Assembly: GCF_963259705.1 (NCBI RefSeq)
Contig: NC_081844.1
Span: 22,181,715 to 22,245,714 of the forward strand
DNA length: 64,000 nucleotides
DNA from: Myotis daubentonii
Lineage: Eukaryota; Chordata; Mammalia; Chiroptera; Vespertilionidae
Direction: 5' to 3'
In this document: positions 58,582-64,000 of the stretch, piece by piece
Layout of the letters: the number at the start of each line of letters is the position of its first letter
How positions within the stretch are numbered: the first letter of the stretch is position 1
Position numbers and translations under genes: made by a program
Notes under the pieces: generated by a model
Told to the model about the DNA's origin: nothing
Seen by the model: only the letters and a program-made list of their open reading frames with translations
Databases searched by the model: none

Positions 58582-60812
58582 ATGAGGATTTTAAAATGAA
58601 CTCAAAAGATCAGGTGTAAGGAAGAAAAATTTTCCTTGCTTCTGGCAGCATTTGAACCCTAAACATATTCCCCAGATTCCCAGCAAAATAATAAGAGAAC
58701 AAAAAGAAACGTGTCTAAAAGACAAAAGAGGTGATATCTTTATGGTGTCACTTTACATATTGTACACCCAAAGCAAAGGAATAAACCAACACTTCACAGA
58801 AGAAATATAATGTGGAACATTTTAAATATCAAGCAGTAGAACACTTGCATTTTCTGTACCTGTTTCGTAAATATATAACCACTTCGTTTTTATATAATAT
58901 GATAGAGGATGAGGTTAGCCACTTCTTTTTTTGACGTGGCATCATTTCTATTATTTCTTGGGCTTTGGGTTTTCATCTCTTTTGTGACAAACCCAGTGGG
59001 CACCCTCTGGCCCTGGTTCAGGTCTACATCCATCATGCAAGACCTCCCAGACCATGCTTTATACATCTGCCCACACCATGACAATTTTTACAATGAATAG
59101 TTTCTTCAAATGATTCTTCCTGAGGACATTATTTTAAGCACACATTTATTTCATTATTCTCTCTCCTCACTGCTATGCTGCATGATTCAAAAGAGCAGGA
59201 TGTCACGTGCTTTGCTCACATTTGGAATTTTCACAGAGGTATGTGCATAGATACACACTCACATAGAAACAAAACTAAGAATGTGAACAGTCACAACATG
59301 GAAAGAATGAAGGGGTAATAAACCCGGTTAAAAATAGTAGTTTCAAAACAACCAAAATAAACATAATTGAATGAAGAATCAAATATTAATTGAAACAATC
59401 CATAAAATAGCAATAATTTAATGATATCAACATCAGTTAATAATTAAATTGTAAAGACATATCTAAAAGAATATAATACATAATGTTCCTAGATTGTTCT
59501 GTCACATGGGGGATGCTCAGTTATTATTCATTCAATGATTCTGGAATCAGGTTCCAATGTATATGAACACTTACCATATAGCAAGTTTGTCTTTCTAATG
59601 AATATTTGGTATTCCTCTGAGCCTTATTAAATAACTTTTCTCATGTGAATACTCAGCATTAGAGAAGATACTGCAATGTATTACTCAAGAACTGCTTTTG
59701 CAAGGTACCATCTCCCTGCACTGGTCAGGGTATTTTCAATAAATACAAAATATGCTCAAACACGCCCCATCTTAGAAATTTAATATAAACACTCTCACTT
59801 CACTGCACTGTGCTCCACACCTAATACTCGATTCCCTGCTCCCCAAAGAGCAAAACTCCTCAGATATGTCTTCTTTATGCATTTCATTCATTTTACAGTG
59901 TATACCCACACCCATCGCTTAATTGTCAACTATGGTCTTTGTAGTGTAGATCAAACAAACACATCTTAAGGTACTAAGTAAATTAATTACACATTAGTGA
60001 CTGAACCAAGAATATAGACACAATACTTGCTTGTCTCTGGGCTAGGCTGATTAGATTCACAGTGACCCAGGTAAAAGTTCTCAGGTTCCATCCTCTCTGA
60101 CCCTTTCCTGATGTACCTGCTGGGCTCTCAGACTCACCTGGATGGATCTCTGAGAGGAAGGTCTCCATGTGGAACTCCTCCCTGGATAGTTGATGATGGA
60201 GACTGAAGCTCTGTCCCCACACAAGACAGCAGGAAGGAGGGAAGCATCAGTCCCTGATCAAGCTCAGGAATCAAAAACAACAACCGTGTCCTGTTCATCA
60301 ACATTGTACAAGCTGAGGGACACCACAGGAGAGATATTTACAGCTCCCTCTATCCCTGCTCATCAGGCACATTTCTCTTGGGTTATTCCAGCATCTAAGC
60401 ATGTGATTTCCCTGTGGGCCTCTGGAATAAACAGAAAGGAAATTTTTCCTAATGATTCTCTGATCCCAAGAGACCAGGTTAGAAGCCACATAAGTTTAGT
60501 TTTTATTTCTCCTTCTCCCTAATTTTTCTGCTTTCCAGAGGTCTGACCTCATACCACCTTATCACAACCCTGAGTTAACATTTTCCCCAAAGTCTGAGGC
60601 CAAGAAGCCCATCACTAGTAGGTCCGTGTGATCCTCAAGCACTAACTTGTGGTTGGCACACAGCCCTGATGGCTCTAAAAAGTTGCTATCCTCCTCTCTA
60701 ACAGGGGAGAGCTGTGTTCCTCTGGATTCCTGACACATCTGTCAAAATGATTAGGGATTTTGTACTTATTTCACAAGGTAAGAGCTGTCATTAAGTCCCT
60801 CATTATAAAATA
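58582..60812. other. Low-copy non-coding DNA, unit C
   Basis: Counterpart of 22763-24994. Candidate promoter motifs lie at 60450-60473 and the donor at 60137-60132. No gene recognised. Confidence 0.5.
60132..60473 (-). promoter_or_regulatory. Candidate OR C promoter motifs and 5' exon donor
   Basis: TAATGA 60450-60455, TCCCAAGAGA 60464-60473 and minus-strand GTGAGT 60137-60132, identical to units A and B. Inference. Confidence 0.22.
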
Positions 60813-60978
60813 CTAGAGGCCCGATGTGTGAAATTCCTGCAAGGGGCTCAGCCCTCACAGCCCTGGATGCCTCCCAGCCTCAGCTGGCCCTTGCAGCCCT
60901 GGCTTCATCCAGAAGGTTGGCTGGAAGGTCGTTCAGCTCTTTGGTCTAATTAGCATATTAGCTCTTTATTACATAGGA
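60813..60978 (-). mobile_element. Non-autonomous Helitron, unit C
   Basis: 166 bp, minus strand, same termini and A/T insertion context as in units A and B. Confidence 0.9.
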
Positions 60979-61022
60979 TATGTTAATTACGATGTACACT
61001 TAGATATTCCTTTTTTTAAAAT

Positions 61023-61252
61023 AGCCACATTCTTTTTTAAATATATTTTTATTGATTTCAGAGAGGAAGCGAGAGAGAGGGAGAGAGAGAGAAACATCAA
61101 TGAAGAGAGAGAATCATTGATCCATTGCCCCATGCATGCCCCCTACTGGGGACCAAGCCAGCACCTCGGGCATGTGCCCTTGACCAGAATCGAATCCGGG
61201 ACCTTTCAGTCTGCAGGCTGATGCTCTATCCACTGAGCCAAACCAGCTAAGG
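61023..61252 (-). mobile_element. Ves SINE, unit C
   Basis: Counterpart of 25205 and 42893; the head now reads CCTTAGCTGGTTTGGCTCAG on the minus strand. Confidence 0.92.
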
Positions 61253-61294
61253 ATACACTTAAGTATTCTGATGCCACGTATCCTGAGCTTGGAA

Positions 61295-61690
61295 TCTTAT
61301 AAGCATCATCGGATTTAATTTTTTGAAAAGTTCATTCTATAAGATCTATTGTGAACTCTATTCCCCTTTACAGAAAGGGGGTTAACGGGGTTTAGTCATC
61401 TGCTCAAAGTTACAAGCTGAAGAAGGGATGGGTCCTGATTGGAATCTGTCATGTTGCTTTCAGTTTTCAAATTCTGGGCCAATGATTCCCAACCTGAAAT
61501 GATTTTGCCCCAGGGGATACTTGGCATTTCTGGAGGGAGGTTGCTGAACCTAGTCTAGCCCAGCACTTCCTCAGCTTCAGTGTGCATCTGAGTCACCTAA
61601 GATTCTAGTTCTTCTGATATAATGAACCATCTCCCTGGAGGTGGTGATACTGCAGCTCCTGATCTGAGGACCACTCTGTGACCACGTGGC
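61295..61690. mobile_element. MIR and hAT-Charlie relics, unit C
   Basis: MIR-like core at about 61300-61445; MER20-like and MER5-like pieces at about 61475-61685. Confidence 0.55.
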
Positions 61691-62036
61691 TTTGTGTCAG
61701 AGTCACTGAACCAAAATTTTATTTGCATGTTATTTGAATAAGTAGTATAGCCGCTTATTCCAGAGGTTGTGATATCTTCTGGGTTAGGTTCTTTTATATA
61801 AAGGCCATTGAACAACGTCAAATAATAAGCTCCTGATTTCATTGCTTATAATCACATAATAAAGAAATTAAAACTTTTGTGTACTTTGTTGGAATTATAC
61901 ATACACAGACCCATGCAGTATGCATTCGTAAATTTTGTGTGGCTCTTTTAATTTAGCAAATTTTGTATGTTAAATATGTGCACTTTATTGTATGCCTTTA
62001 TATTTTAATAAACTACAATTTTTAAAAACCTTATGT

Positions 62037-62260
62037 CTCGCTCTAACCAGGTTGGCTCAGTGGATAGAGCGTGGGCCTGCGGCCTGAAGGGTACCAGGTT
62101 CAATTCCGGTCAAGGGCATGTACCTTGGCTATGGGCACATCCCCAGTAGGGGGTGTGCAGGAGCCAGCTGATCGATGTTTCTCACTCATTGATGTTTTTA
62201 ACTCACTATCCCTTTCCCTTCCTCTCTGTAAAAAAATTAATAAAATATATTTTTAAAAAA
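62037..62260 (+). mobile_element. Ves SINE, unit C
   Basis: Counterpart of 26217 and 43906, but with bases nearer the general Ves sequence (GGCTCAGTGGATAGAGCGTG). Confidence 0.92.
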
Positions 62261-63004
62261 CCTTAAATCTCAAGGTACAATCTAGAGCACAGTAGCTGAG
62301 TCAAATTTTATCTATGGTTGAATATACATCTTCAAACTGGTTAGAAAACAGAGAACAGAGTGTCCTCTACAGGTATAAAAATAGTACAATTAAATATAGG
62401 CAGTTTATATAAACTCATTTTATTCTAAACTACAAGATTAACATACATATATAAATAAACTGACATAAATTGGTTCATCATAGGGGTCTGGCACAGCCTC
62501 ATGCAACATCAAGGATGAGCTATAGAAATACAGTATAGAAACACTCAGCTGATGCAGGCTCAGGAGTATCTGAGCAGAGATCAGAACAACTCCCATCATA
62601 TAATCTCATTAAATCAGAAAGGCATAATAATAAACCATTTGGTTTAGGATGCTTGTTATGTAGCAATAGCTAACTGATACAATAATCCAAGCAAATAGCA
62701 CTGAGGGCAATTGTAATAATACAGTTCTTTTGATTTGGAGCATATGCCTGGTATTTGGAGATAGCATTCATGATTTTAATCTTACTCAAGTTTATTTCAG
62801 GTAACTGTACAAACAGGTGACTATAGTGAGGTTTTGTTCCAGGGAAATTGAACAGGCTGAAAGGACATTCATGTCAGTGCAGAAAAATTGGTGACCCTGA
62901 ATCAAATGCTGAGCAGGAATTCAAGCTCTCTAGTAAGACATCCTCTTTTTCATGATTAAAAGAAATTCCTTAGCATGAGGGAGACATACAATAGATTATC
63001 AGTT

Positions 63005-63218
63005 TTTTTAATATATTTTTATTGATTTCAGAGCTGAAGGGAGAGAGAGATAGAAACATCAATGATGAGAGAGGATCATTGATTGGCTGCCTCCTGCACG
63101 CCCCACAGTGGGGATCAAGCCCGAAACCTGGGCATGTGCCCTGACTGGGAATCGAACCATCGACCTCCTGGTCTATCGGTCAACATATAACCACTTAGCC
63201 ATGCCAGCCAGGCATAGA
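63005..63218 (-). mobile_element. Ves SINE, older subfamily, at the array's right edge
   Basis: On the minus strand: CCTGGCTGGCATGGCTAAGT head at 63218, box B GGTTCGATTCCCAGTC, CAGGGCACATGCCCAGG, tail TCAATAAAAATATATT. Same subfamily as 1980-2198. Homology with units A and B stops inside its tail (about 63020). Confidence 0.85.
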
Positions 63219-63509
63219 TAATCTTAATATTATTCATTCTACATCCCTATTGTAGTTATCACAAAATTTATAAAAGGAGAAATATTTTGTTAGAGTATAG
63301 AGAACTCACAATTGTAGACAGCACTAGAATTTTCATGGAAAATGATTCATTAAAAGATGAAATACACTAACCAATGCATAAAAATACACCCCAATACATA
63401 AAAGCCAGTCTTTGATACTTCAGAGTAGATATATAGCATATCTACCTAATTGAGTAGATAAATAGCATGAACAAGAAATACCTTGCATAATAATAAAATG
63501 GGTGGCTAA
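63219..63509. other. Unassigned AT-rich stretch
   Basis: Nothing recognised; includes a short local duplication (GTAGATATATAGCAT / GTAGATAAATAGCAT near 63426 and 63455). Confidence 0.5.
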
Positions 63510-64000
63510 TAATTTTGCTTTCTCATTTTTTAGGTAATCTCTGACACTCAGATAGTATGCAAATTTGTCTTTCCATATACATTCCTGTGGGAGATATGTA
63601 TTTGATAATTGATTTTTGCTAAAACTACTGTAGGCATTCTGGACCCTGAGCTGAATTAGGCAATAAAACCAAGAAAGAAGGTAAAAAACAGAGTAGCATG
63701 TATAGAGTGTAAGTGACTGGCATTATGCTTATGATTTATGAGATATCAGTTCAAAGATACCCATGTTAAATAAACATATTGCCTGCCAATTGTATGACAC
63801 GGCTACTCGATAAGCACCCAGGTTGCCCTCAACCATGAAGTTCCCCTTTTAGAACACCCTGAGTAGCCTAGATAACTACCTCATTGGTGATCCTCTTTAC
63901 TTCCCCTGCTCTCATTCCTGCTCTTGCAACTTCTCTATACAATTTAAGTAACCACGTTATTAAGCTTTCTGCTCTGTTATACAAACAGTTTTGCCCTACT
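63510..64000 (+). other. Third copy of the OR 3'-flank module, rearranged
   Basis: 63510-63930 matches 9243-9690 in direct order (GCATTCTGGACCCTGAGCTG, AACAGAGTAGCATGT, TTGTATGACACGGCTACT, GAAGTTCCCCTTTTA). From about 63932 it matches the OR-proximal flank in the orientation of OR1 (CTATACAATTTAAGTAACC, TTATTAAGCTTTCTGCTCTG; compare 2253). At unit A the two pieces lie in the opposite relative orientation. The window ends inside it. Confidence 0.65.

Larger units (their letters stand above)
44884..63020. repeat. Tandem segmental duplication, unit C
   Basis: Third direct copy, about 18.1 kb. It is the longest because of two private Ves SINEs (45373 and 57300) and a pentanucleotide expansion (58507-58580). 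Homology to A and B ends inside a Ves SINE tail. Confidence 0.93.

Noticed and set aside
10146..63020. CRISPR-like or phage-like repeat array
   Set aside because: The repeats are 17-kb mammalian segmental duplications and interspersed retroelements; there are no short direct repeats with unique spacers and no bacterial genes.

Overview
This is eukaryotic, mammalian genomic DNA, very probably from a vespertilionid (vesper) bat. Three things point there: many copies of a tRNA-derived SINE with the Ves signature (box-B core GGTTCGATTCC, tail TCAATAAAATATAT); short HeliBat-type Helitron ends (5' TC, 3' CTAG, inserted between A and T), which among mammals are known essentially only from vesper bats; and a HAL1 'half-L1' element. 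There are no operons, bacterial genes, CRISPR arrays or viral genomes. The only host protein genes I can support are four intact single-exon olfactory receptor (OR) genes of the OR7 type.

Layout. 1-4500: a plus-strand OR gene (938-1891) with its 3' flank. 4500-9240: a graveyard of broken, often inverted L1 pieces, four Ves SINEs and a Helitron end. 9243-11654: a minus-strand OR with a 3' flank homologous, in inverted order, to that of the first gene, so the two form an old tail-to-tail inverted duplication. 10146 to about 63020: a direct tandem triplication with units of about 17.1, 17.7 and 18.1 kb (A 10146-27197, B 27198-44883, C 44884-63020). Each unit holds, left to right, a minus-strand OR gene, a 68-bp hAT-type MITE, a HAL1 element with a Ves SINE, a full-length-size (about 6 kb) L1 inserted in an older L1, further old L1 3' ends, about 2.2 kb of low-copy DNA (with a candidate OR promoter and 5' exon), a Helitron, two more Ves SINEs, and MIR and hAT relics. 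63020-64000: a third copy of the OR 3'-flank module joined in an altered arrangement.

Biology. The OR genes should encode odorant-sensing seven-helix G-protein-coupled receptors of olfactory neurons. OR A and OR C differ at about 4 of 322 residues, while OR B differs from them at about 17-18, although B lies between them. Site-by-site reading suggests the units are mosaics: A and C share derived sites over the OR-to-L1 stretch, while B and C share sites near the unit ends. Gene conversion or unequal exchange between units is the likely cause. The L1 and HAL1 reading frames are all broken.

I found no undescribed molecular system. The most informative features are the recent OR7 tandem triplication, its SINE-tail junction, its mosaic history, and the copy-specific transposon insertions and deletions that can date it. 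Family names were assigned by eye; percentages and exact boundaries need alignment.
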